A DNA stretch of 64,000 nucleotides from positions 1,674,001 to 1,738,000 of the forward strand of contig JAHLEZ010000001.1 of the NCBI GenBank assembly GCA_020726505.1, in the 5' to 3' direction. Position numbers and translations under genes: made by a program. Below are positions 12,194-23,275 of the stretch, in pieces. Source of the stretch: Leptodontidium sp. MPI-SDFR-AT-0119. Its lineage: Eukaryota > Ascomycota > Leotiomycetes > Helotiales > Leptodontidiaceae. Below the pieces are notes generated by a model that ran no database searches, was not told the origin of the DNA, and saw only the letters and a list, made by a program, of their open reading frames with translations. Numbering within the stretch: the first letter of the stretch is position 1; every line of letters begins with the position of its first letter.

Positions 12194-14327
12194 TGATGGC
12201 TTCCACCAGGGGCTTGGCTGGGCTGCTTGAGGTCCATCTCGATCGATTCGTCTTTCCCGTCTTCTTCTTCCACTTCTCTCGACATCCAGCCGCCGCTGTG
12301 TTGCAGGACGAGCTGGCGACATATAGCCCTTTTCTATTCTAAAATGGCTATAAGACCGATGCTTGGCCCGCTCGTCTCTCGATGCTCTATTTCAAGCTAG
12401 GAATATCTTTCCCGCTGACCCGTTCGTTGCCTTGCGTTGGGGTCTTTTGGGGGCTCGTCTGCTCCTCCACTGATAACGGAGTCGCCGTTATATGTCGCCA
12501 GCTGTCGTCTCGGCCAAATTCAGCCCTACCTTCTGGGTAATGCCAACTGCATAATCAAAGGATATTTTCCTTGGACAAAGGTCGCAACATCGTCAAGCGG
12601 CGCGGTGCCTCCTTTGTTGTCGTTGCCTGCCTTGAAATGCTATTTTCGCGTTCGCTCCGTGCAACCCGTAGAGCAGAATAGGCGCCTATCTCGCATAGTT
12701 GGGAGGTCATTTGATCCAACAACGTGCTGATGGTGGAGGAGCTGCTGCAAAGTATTGCAAGCGTGACGAACCAAAGTTGGTTGAAATCCTTCGCTTGCTT
12801 ACCTATCTTAAGGTCATGCGCATGGCATCGCAGCTCTGAAACATTCGGGGATGTCATTCTTGTTAATATCAGAATTCTACCTATATCATGGCCTCGTTGA
12901 ATACGATCCTTAGCCGGGAGATTCTCGAGGCTCATGCAGGAAAATACGAATGGAGTTCTTGTGACTTTGTGACTTAGTGTTGGGCTTGGGGGCTTAGCGA
13001 ATCAGAATGCATTGAAGAGGCGATGCTCCATTTTCAGGTCTGAGTAGGTCTATCCACACACGGTTCGGAAGGACTCTCAGTCCTCGAGGTCCTTTTGCTG
13101 TCACATCATGCTGAGGAAATACCCGCATTCAGAAGATTGTGCATATATTGATCCTAGGCAATGCACCGAACCGTCTTGTTGGGCTCGTCTATCACAAGAA
13201 CGTCCAAGTGAGGCAGAGAAGCGTCAGCTTCAGCTTATCCACTCTTACTCCAACACTTTCTCAAAATATCTTGCTATTATGATGTGGTTTCAAACCATTT
13301 AAAACATGCAATTCGCCATGGAATTATTATCCTTTGAGGCTGTTCGGACATGCTTGGTTAAGTTCAACCAAGTCTCGCTGACTGTAAGGAGCATAAGCAG
13401 GTCCAAAACTTGGAAATCCGAAGCTACTGTCAGTCACAAGCATAACTGGACCCGTCGATTTGATCCTTTCTCTTGCAGTCGCTTGGCCCTATGTTAGTTC
13501 TATTCCAGTTCGTTCGAAACTCAATTGGTTCACACTCGAATCACGCTCTTGGGTTGTTGGCAAGGCTACCAATCAAAAGCATCTAGGCCTTATTTGTCAA
13601 CAGCCAGCCTCACGTTGCACACCTACCAAGGTGGCTTGACCGCAATTCAGTTTCTGGTATCGCAACACTGCTCATCCGACCTCGCTTAATCAGGAGCCAA
13701 TTGTTCTTCGTGCACCAATTCCAACGTCGCGGAGATAGGTCCATTGGGAGGCAAATATTGACTCCCCGTAAGCACACCCAGGTTACTGGAACGGCTGGGG
13801 ATATCCGATTGGGTCCATAACACAAACAAGTCTACAGGATTGCGAAGCGCGTACGACATGGCGGGGTGACGTTTTCATGCTTTGCCTGCACATCACAATC
13901 CAATTGAGTGCTACCACCAACAGTAAACAGCTTGCAACAACCCTTATCAGGCCAACCGTTTTAATTTACAAAGCAAATTCGTATTCCTTCGCATTTCCAG
14001 ATTGATTTCTGCCAACTTTCGGCATTTTCCTGTCAGCTTCGTAAGTTATTCTCCAGTCTGACAGCGTGCCCCCCAGATGCATGTGTCCTCCCAGTTTTGG
14101 TACTTTACCACAAATTGGGGGGCTTCATGAACATGGCGTCATGAATGCCATTTCACAAAATACTGATTGATAACTAGACCTCGTCTTCCACTTCACTTGG
14201 ATGAGAAACATAATTTCACGCTCATACGTCCTCCCCCTCTATGGTCTTGTGCAAATATCGAGTCCTCGCTACTCCAGCATACCAAAATCTTCATTCAAAC
14301 TTGAGGACTTAGTTGGACTAGGTAGCT

Positions 14328-16275
14328 ATGGCTTCACTGAAATTCAGATTGCCTATAGGCATGGTCTGTAAAGGAGGTTCTCAACCGCGACGATATTGCA
14401 GTACGCCGGGACTCTCTCAAACTCTGACAACCATCCAAGCAAGATCTTTCAGGTCCGCTACCAATCGCCGCGGTCATGCTGGTCTTGCTCATGCTCCAGT
14501 CCAAGAGAATATCATATATGATAGCATGGGAGGGACTCAATTGTTTCCCCAGACTCAGACTAGTATCTACGATCCGATACCCTCCGGACGTCCTGCCCCG
14601 CCACTCGTCATGCCACATGAGGAAGTCAAGGGTTCAAGGCCAGCTTCCACCCACAGAATAGCTACTGAGGCTCAACAACACTCAGAGCTAAATTCCACGG
14701 CCGACGTTGAGGCAGTGGCCACTCCTGCTTATCATATAGGCTCGAAGTTCAACCGTACTCCCTACTGGCAGAAGATTGGCCGCTGGAAAGACATCCCCGA
14801 GGACCAATTCTTGTCATATAGATGGAATGTAAGTGAAATATTTTTATGCCAACCCAGAAAATACGTTAACATGAGGAATAGACAGCAAAAGATGTCCAAG
14901 GAAAGATGAAGTTGTACGATTTTCTCAATGAGATGCTACCGGAGAAAATCCCGGCTACTGAGCAGCATGACCCCACTATTACCCGGGAAGACTTCATTAC
15001 AGATGTTATGGATGGTATCGCCATGGCTCCAATGTCAATCCGCCTGACACCGCATATTCTAGCCAGTATTGACGTACGTCATGATTAAATCCCAATTCAC
15101 TTTTGAGATGTTATTTCGGGTCCTGACTGCTTATATCTAGTGGAACAACCCTCTTAACGACCCTCTAAGCAGGCAATTCATCCCCAAGAAATCAACCTTT
15201 CAACCCGATCATCCAAAATTGACTCTAGATTCTCTGCATGAACAAGAAGACAGTCCTTGTGAGGGACTCGTCCACCGATATACCGACAAGTGTTTATTCT
15301 TAGGTAAGGCTATCCCATTTCTCCATACCAGATTGAAGCTAACAGCTCAAAACAGCAAGTTCACACTGCCCTCTATATTGCCGCTATTGCACACGCTCCT
15401 ATGCCGTCGGCGCCGATACCGAAACCATTTCCAAAGCATCCCTGAAGCCCAAACGAGCTCGCTGGAACGCAATGCTCGATTACATCGCCAACACCCCCAC
15501 AATCCATGACGTTGTCATCTCCGGCGGCGACTCCTACTCCCTGGCTCCCGACCACCTCCGCATGATCGGCGACCGTCTCCTCGACATCGACCATGTTCGT
15601 CGTTTCCGCGTTGCTACCAAGGGCCTCTGCGTTTCTCCTTCTAGAACGCTCGACCCGAATGATGGTTGGACGGATGAGCTGATTCGGTTGTCGAATATTG
15701 GGAGACAGAGAGGTAAACACGTCGCTCTGCATACGCATTTCAACCACCCGAATGAGTTCTCCTGGGTCACTAGAGAAGCAGCACAGAAGCTCTTCCAGAA
15801 TAGTGTGATAGTACGGAATCAATCGGTCTTGTTGAAGGGTGTGAATGACACTCCTGAGACGATGGGAAAACTGATCCGAGAGTTGGGAGATAACAACATC
15901 ATACCCGTGAGTCACCCTGTCCCTCTCCGTGTCCGTCTCCCTTCTAACCGAAGTCTCCCACAGTACTACGTCTACGCAGGCGACATGGTGAAAGGCGTCG
16001 AAGACCTTCGTACGCCCCTCCAAACAATTCTGGATCTTGAATGCCAACTCCGCGGCAGCATAGCCGGCTTCCTCATGCCGCAATTCGTCGTCGACCTCCC
16101 AGGCGGCGGGGGCAAACGTCTCGCTTCCTCTTACCAAACCTATGATCGCACGACCGGCGTGTCTACTTTCGTGGCGCCGGCTGTGCAGGGGAAGGGAAAG
16201 GTGGACAGGGTTTATGAGTACTTTGACCCGTTGGCTTCGTTGCCGAAGGCTCAGGGTTACTATTCGAGGGTGTAG
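14328..16275 (+). CDS. Radical-SAM L-lysine 2,3-aminomutase homologue
   Basis: Five exons (14328-14828, 14882-15073, 15141-15303, 15356-15906, 15964-16275) join to 572 residues. The radical-SAM cluster motif CPLYCRYC gives C290, C294 and C297, which should bind the 4Fe-4S cluster; it becomes readable only after removing the 52-nt intron 15304-15355. VISGGDSYSL is the SAM-contacting GGD motif, and DLPGGGGK supplies the PLP-binding lysine, K520. The bacterial enzyme moves the alpha-amino group of L-lysine to the beta position. Bacterial homologues are about 420-440 residues, so this protein has roughly 150 extra N-terminal residues. The first 60 are Arg/Ser-rich with almost no acids (from MASLKFRLPIGMV), resembling a mitochondrial presequence, which would fit Fe-S assembly. 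Family assignment is strong; the exact substrate and location are inferred. Confidence 0.92.
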
Positions 16276-18361
16276 GCGGGTGTTGTGCGTTCTGGGGAGG
16301 TTTGTTGGATTGGGATGGGAGGGGATGTGGGCGTTGGTGGTATGGTAGAGTGAGGTGAGGTGTTGGCGGTATTTTTGCGGGTAGAGCTAGCTCATTTGAT
16401 TCATTTCCTTTGCTTGCGTTGCGTTGTGGGTGTTTTGCATATCTTCGCGTTGCTTTGGTCTAGTAGTTTTCATGGATGGGCTCTTCATTCTCACTTTTCG
16501 CCTCATCATCACTGACTACCTGGCATTTCGTGGATCGCGTCCTTCTTTCTCAATACCGCTACCTGGTATCTATTGGAATAGCGAGTGACTTGCGTTCGCA
16601 GCGGATTGATGGTAGCAGACTCTCTTTTCTGCTGCACAAAAGCGCGTTCCTCATTTTGCGGTATCTCGATGTTTTTGCTAGTATCTTACCTACTACAATG
16701 AAATTAAACGGCCTGGGCTTTGACTCTGAAATCATTCCGCTGTTGAATGCAAATGTGCTTGCTATCGAACTTAATTCTGATAGATACAGAAGCCGCTCAT
16801 AAGAGCAGAAAATATTCCAATAACGCACCGTTGGCTATTCTTAGTGACCTCCTCCACAGTTCTTGCGTTGCTCAGCTGGAAATCTCATGGATTGAACTGA
16901 ACTCTGACTAATCTATCTTGACTACAAGGTTCGAGGAATAAAAGAACCGGTGAGCCATCCTTGATTTAATCTACGGTGGCTTCGAGACTTGGACCTTGAC
17001 TCTACCTACGTTACCCTGACAAAACAGAAGAGATATCTCGCAGTAGCTTAGGGGAAGGCCGCTGTGCTTGAGAAGGTAGCACTGAATTGCTATAGATATT
17101 GCGATTACGCCGATCGATTTGTTTAACTTTGACAGATATCTTACATTGCTTGCTTACTTTAGGTATCTTTATTTATTTATTTCTCTCTCTTCCTGTGCAG
17201 AAATGAAGCGATCTAAACCAAACCTCCGAATCAACGATTGCCCTGAAAGCTAGTCCACCCCTTCGCCTTTCAAAAACGAGGGATGTATTGCTTATCTCTC
17301 TTATTTGACTGTTACCTGGATTGAAACTCGAAAAAGCATTTGGGCATGTAAACACTATGACTTCTTTCTCGAGTCTTGACGAAAAGATCTTTTATCATCC
17401 CGGGCCACCCCTTTCCCCGGAGTCGAGATGAGACGAGGCATACGCTTTGAGATCAGGCTTACACACTTCCCAGATATGAACTCATGGTCTGAGAATGTTG
17501 GATTTTGGACCAAAAGACATGAGGGTCCTTGCTCTCTGGCAAAGGCACCCACGGCTTCATCAGACATCACTCGCTCATCTGCTGTTGAAGTGCAATGAAT
17601 CGAGATGGTTCGAGTAATAAGATGTGACGTGAGCTGCTCAAATAGGTTGTTGCGCAGCACGAAGGATTTCCAACACCTAGTTGGTATTGCAGTTTCTGGA
17701 CTCTGCACTGAATGTCTTGAGGATATAAATCGCGAGAACGAGAAATCGTTAACAGGGTAGACTTGCCTTCGGTAGTGTGTAGATAGTGTATTCACATGCA
17801 TGGGAACTGCGTGGTATGTTTCAACAAAGTATGCAGAAAAAGTCAAAACTGAGAAGAGAGACTCCCCCCCCCCCGCAAACTCCGCACTGTACGAGACGAG
17901 AGGCTAGCTTACATTGTTACTCGGCGCCAAACACTAACAAGTTCGCCCCTGAGAGACGAGGTTCTGGACCATATGAGAAGGGAAAAAAGGTCCAACGATT
18001 CCCGTATATCTCTACAACTTAACCAAACAAACCAACATTAGGAACTAGGAAGGTGCCCAGAAGAGGAAAGCCGTTTCAGATAAGCCAACCTAGATTTCAT
18101 GGCACGCAATCCTATCTACTAGTATTACACGCATGAAAGACGACACCCTCCCATCTCGCGTGTCATCCTGTAAATGGATCGAACGATATCCCTACAGTAC
18201 CCTACCCATACCGTACCATGTGCCTTCTGGTACCGCAAGGAAGGTTTGCAGGGAATGTTTGACGATCTGCAGAGGGAGGGAGCAGTTTTAACTTCCTTCC
18301 CGAAAAGCGTGTTGTCTTGTCTTGTCTCGGGAGACGAGGCGGGAAGAAGGTAAGGGAGGGG

Positions 18362-18415
18362 GATGTGATGTGATGTGATATGATGTGATACAGACGGATT
18401 GGATTGGATTGGATT
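18362..18415. repeat. Adjacent pentanucleotide repeats
   Basis: Degenerate GTGAT units (18362-18390) followed after six bases by four perfect GGATT units (18396-18415). Confidence 0.85.
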
Positions 18416-19380
18416 GACAACGCATGATGCGGGGTGTGCGATGTGTGGAATCGCGGGCGTAAGGAGCAGTTTTTGGGGATTTGAGTTCGAATGCTTCGAA
18501 TGTTTGGAGGGAAGTGAGGAGAGTGTGAAGTGTATGGTGTTGATGTAAATGTAGCAAGACAAAGAACTTTGAATTTTTGAAATGGAGGTGTAGGTGGAGG
18601 CGGAGATGAAGATGGAGATGTTTTGGTTTGCAGTGGAAAGATGTATTGTATCGAGCGCGACAAATAAGACAAAAAAAATATAAGAACTAAGAAATAGTAC
18701 TCATTTGAGTGACTTCTGGACATGGAGATTGAGGTGCATCCCTCGCAGTCATCCCTCCCTCCATCATACCTCCAAAAACACAACACAACCTAATCAATGA
18801 AACAAAACAAGCTCACCTAAAGTCTCACACATTACTCCAAAAACCAAAAAGACGAAAACGGACCGAAGCAAAGTCAAGAAAATAAAACAAGGTCCCTCAG
18901 CCATTCCCAAAACGAACAAACGAAGATCGCATTGGCACAAAGGCACGAGGCAAAATAGAGTTTGTTTTTTTGGGCGATCTTCTTAAAGGAAGTTGAGACA
19001 TGCATCATCGGCAGTGGTAACTGGCAAGTCACCCACCCATCTTTACAAGTACGAGAAGAGCTCGGATGCTCGCTTTGACATTCACAGTCCTCGTTTGATT
19101 ATTGGAATAAGAGGGGCACAATCGATAGTGAAAGAGATATCGGTACAAAGGCGGCCGATGCTTGAAAACACAAGAGGGAGGGAAAGAAAAGCAAGTAAGG
19201 TTATGAGAGGAGAGGCGCCCTGTGCCAATGTGGGGAAACGGCAGGTAGAAGGGAGTTGGGTTGATCCTGTCATCTGAAGTCACGTCTTCCTGGTGAGGCT
19301 GTGAGACAGAGTGAGAGAGACATCTTTAGCTAACTGACCAAGTAATAAACTCTACTAGCCAGGGATTCGGTTGACATATG

Positions 19381-19420
19381 TCTTGTCCTGTCCTGTCTTG
19401 TCTTGTCTTGTCTTGTCTTG
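19381..19420. repeat. TCTTG pentanucleotide repeat, 8 units
   Basis: Eight units in exactly 40 bp; units 2 and 3 read TCCTG, the rest TCTTG. Confidence 0.95.
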
Positions 19421-19651
19421 AAAGCATGTCACTAAGAAAGACACAAAAAAACTCTACAGCACCTGCATACGGACGTTTCCGTATCATACACCGATCGACA
19501 TCGACATCGCCATCCAAACCAAACCAAAAACCCAAAAACCCAAAGACCAGGGAAAAGAAGTCAAAAATGTGCCATTTTTGGCTACCCCGAGTTTCAACCG
19601 GCCGGACATCTTCTCCTATCTTCTCGCTTTGTACAAGTGCCGATACCGCAT

Positions 19652-19679
19652 GGATAGGGATAGGATAGGATAGGATAGG
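19652..19679. repeat. GGATA pentanucleotide repeat
   Basis: Nearly perfect GGATA tandem array with one extra G early in the run; 230 bp from the TCTTG array. Confidence 0.9.
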
Positions 19680-21661
19680 GGTGAAGTTAAATCGACGCAA
19701 CGCAACACAACCCCTCTCAACTTAACTCGACACCGGGAATCGGGATCGATGATCAAAATGCAGGTCCTCCTGTCCTCGGATTTTTCCCCCCTTGGTATTA
19801 TATTAGACCTCGTAAGGGTATAATCCGGAGATAAAAGGAAGAAGGGGACGTGATGTGCTGTGGTGGATGTGATCATTGTGATGTGATGACGAGGGTTTCA
19901 AAGGCTACTCCACTACGGGTATCTAAACGGGATGGGGTAGATAGAAAGAAAGAAAGAAATAAAAAGAAGCTGTGGCTGATTTGTCTGTCTTTCTTTCTAC
20001 TCTAAATCAAAGACAGGACAGCGTTTGTTGCTGACGGCTGACAAGCCTTGCGCAGGGTTATGAAACCAACTCCCTCGCGCTGATCTGCTCTCACCACGCG
20101 AGAGCGAGACCCATGGCTTACCATACTTACTTGCTTACGCCCCTAAAATATAAAAAAGAAAAATTCCGTGGATGCGGATGACTTTTGTGAGTTGGCTGGC
20201 TGGCTGAATTGAAATCCTTCAGAAGACTGTGGAGTCTGGTATGGTCTGGTGTTGGTTGATTTCTATTCATCCAAAGTGCTGCCTGCCTGCAGCGCCTTCG
20301 CCCGGAAACATCTCATCTCATCTCATCTATCTCTGGCATCTTGCTGCTCTGCACTGTCTGCAGTCAGTGCAGTGAACAGACTCAGCAGAGGAGAATGCAG
20401 AGAACAGACGTTGAAGGAATTTTGGTGTTTAGTTTAGCCTTGCGAATCAATAGTCGGGATATGAAGGGACGTGGGCAGAAAATAGAGGATAAAGCAAGAG
20501 GTCTGTGTGTTGTGTTCATCCTCCTTCCCCTTTCTTTTGCAATGGGCTCAATTTGGATGATATGATTGCACTTCACACTCAACCACATCCACCACCGCAA
20601 AAGCAACTGCAAATGGAGATGCAAATGCAGATGTAGATGCTACCTTCTCTTTTCCCACGAGGTGCTGTATCTCGCATCGGCTGTAACTACAGATGTAGAC
20701 AGAGATATCGGATGGAAGGACAGATAGACGGAGAATTTATATTACCTCGCCAATGAAAATGCGTCTTCTCTTCGTGATTCCCCCTTCCCCTTTTGATGGG
20801 CTGGCGCTCAGTTCGCTTGGTAGATCAGTAATAAGGAACCGGCGATATTGGTTTTTAGTCCTCTGCTTCTTTCTCAGCTCACTTCAGGTCAGTTCAGGTA
20901 CAAATGCCTACGGAGGAAGGTAGGAGATGATGTGTATTGGCGGCGTCAGACACGGAGGGGCCGATTGCTGATTGCTGATTGCAAGGATGTGATGATCTAT
21001 GTATGGTAAATTACTGTAGGATACGTAAGGTATGTACAGTATCTATGTACGAGCAAAGTGCATGCATCTCGTGTATCTGAAAGAACGCGTTACAACCATG
21101 TGTTTTCTCATGTTGGTTCGCGTCCAAGTTCATGGCGGCTGCTGCAGTTGCCTAAGGATGGGCAGAGCAGAGCAGAGGCGTGTCTTGTTATGTTGGCGAT
21201 TTTCTCCGCATTAGGTTTGCTACAGCGTGGCTACTTATTCTCTGGAATCATAATCCTCGCAGCGTTTGAGGCGTGGCATCATCCCTCCCACCCCACAAAA
21301 GAAAAAGCATGCATGGAATAGGATCAAAGTCATTGGTGGAGGAATACCATATGAAGACGTTGATACACAGCATATTCTGCACTTCTCCATTCCTGCAGGT
21401 GGATGGAAGTACGGTGCAGTGCAGATGTAGTATGTAGGGGGCTGACGATACTCTACAATGCGATGCGATGTGATGCTCAGTCTCGGTCTCGGTCTCGATG
21501 TGTTCTTTTACTGTTGTCGTTCCCTCTCTGTTGGTCTGTTGGGCATGGCGAGGCGAGGAACCGGCTCGGCTATCATCCCCTTCCTTCCCTTCTCGTCGTT
21601 CCGTACGGTACCGACAGGACTGGCACTTTTCTGTTCCTGAGCAGGCTGAGTGAAGGAAGGC

Positions 21662-21693
21662 GGGCTGGGCTGGGCTGGGCTGGGTTGGGCTGG
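21662..21693. repeat. GGGCT pentanucleotide repeat
   Basis: Six GGGCT-like units with one GGGTT variant. Confidence 0.9.
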
Positions 21694-22175
21694 ATTTGGA
21701 TGTGCCGCTGCCGCTGTCGTTGTGCTGCCTGGCTGGCAACTTGCAGTCAGTGTGCCAGTGACGAGCGAGCGCCAGAGCAGAAAAAGTTAAAAAAGTTAAT
21801 GCTGCACTAGGTATTGACCACTGACACTCACTCGGCTAAGAAGGCGCTGTCTGTGTGGTTATATACGGTATATTGTACTTACTCTCGAAGTTTGCAACAG
21901 ACGACAACAGACAGATAACAAACAGACGTGAGAGAGGCAGGGCAGGCGCCAGGAGGTGTTGGATCTGATTCAGTTGCTTTTTTAGTTAGTGATTGACTTT
22001 TGGATGAGCTTCGGTCTCTTCCGTCCCAGTCGTCCCAGAAAAGAACAGAGCTGCATTGCTGCATCCCCTGGATCGTCCGTCATACACTGTGATTTGTTAG
22101 GCGGCGGGCAATGCAGTGGAATGGAGTGCAATGCATGGAGCATGGATCACAACTGGGTCTCTGTCTCCTCTCTCT

Positions 22176-22207
22176 CTTCTTCTTCTTCTTCTTCTTCTTC
22201 TTCTTCT
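22176..22207. repeat. TTC/CTT trinucleotide repeat
   Basis: About ten trinucleotide units inside a longer pyrimidine-rich tract, roughly 1.1 kb upstream of the start codon at 23276. Confidence 0.93.
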
Positions 22208-23275
22208 CCACTCTCTCCTCGCTCCCAGTTTATCATTCGCCTGGTTCCACGGCTTGCCCTGCCCTGTCCTGGGTCTCTCGCTGTCTCTCGCTCCCTTCCT
22301 TAGCCCTGACCTGGCTGGCCGCCCGCTCCACCCGCTGCCCCTGACCCGACCTGGCCTGACCTCTCCCTGCGCCTGGAACCCACACCCTGCTGCCCGAGTC
22401 TCCCCCTGTGCACAACTTGCCTGCTCATTTGCTGAAGCTGTCTGGCCCTTGCTTCTGTGCTCGCTGGCCCCTGCTGTGATATCAAAATATTGGACGAATC
22501 CAGGACGATCATTCACGGTATTTCGAGCGTCGCAACGCTCTCTCCTCAAGCCTGGGCGCTTGCGAACGGCTGCTGAGCTGGATAACTGGGTTGCTGGATG
22601 TGAAGGTGGAGTGCAGGTAATCCAATGCGTGACGACTTCTCCTTGGTGCCCTCTGGTTTGTCGGTCTAATGGTGGGCTACTTCGTAAGAGTGAGTGTTCT
22701 CCGTGCAGTCAGTCCATAGGAGAGAGAGAGAGTTCGAAGTGTAGACGCCAAGTTCGTCTTTCTCTGTCTGTTTCTCTGTCTGTCTCTCTGCCCTTGCTCC
22801 CTCCCGTTCATGCACATTGTGGCTATCTTGAAACTGAACCCATTACACAACAGCACTGAGTACTTAGGTATGTAGTGTAATATACGTAAAGTAACGAAGA
22901 GCAAAAGGCACTGCATAGCGCTGTACAGCACGCACATCCACACTTGTCTCCCTTGCAATCGTCCAATGGTCCAAAGCAATTATATCCAATGATATCCTGA
23001 CCACCTTACGGAGGTAGACCAGACCTCCTCTCATGTCTCCAGAATCCAGATCCACTAGCCCACCGTCCAGGACCTGGTAAAACCAAACGTCTTGACAGGG
23101 CCGGCATGCCATGACATGCAAGGGGTCGTGGGATTTTGTCGGATTGACCTCACCTTGACTTCTTGAGAACAGACCTTATCCAGACCTGGATCTCCATCCA
23201 GGAGACGCAAAGCATCTCGTGCATGAAGATGCAATTATTGACCTCCTTCTTTCATCTACTCCGAGAAAAGCAGCC

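Larger units (their letters stand above)
11734..14327. other. Intergenic region, divergent promoters
   Basis: About 2.6 kb between ATP1 (-) and the lysine 2,3-aminomutase gene (+), so it carries both promoters. The ATP1-proximal part is GC-richer and holds the two CCAAT motifs; the rest has only short ORFs (126 codons at most) with no family resemblance. Confidence 0.5.
16276..23275. other. 7-kb gene-free, repeat-rich region
   Basis: No ORF with recognisable family content on either strand. The longest (194 codons minus at 18202-18786; 247 codons plus at 22116-22859) are translations of simple repeats. Different short tandem repeats are packed between 18.3 and 22.9 kb. Pyrimidine-rich DNA at 22150-22420 may mark the transcription start of the gene at 23276. 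The region probably contains a long promoter and leader; a non-coding transcript cannot be excluded. Confidence 0.5.

Noticed and set aside
15373..16137. 254-codon ORF antisense to the aminomutase gene
   Set aside because: It crosses a verified intron and overlaps catalytic-domain exons; a shadow frame.
18202..18786. 194-codon minus-strand ORF
   Set aside because: Mostly translated simple repeats rich in Ser, Pro, His and Thr, with no conserved motif.
22116..22859. 247-codon plus-strand ORF with a poly-Leu stretch
   Set aside because: The Leu run comes from a CTT/TTC microsatellite and the remainder is low complexity; likely leader DNA.
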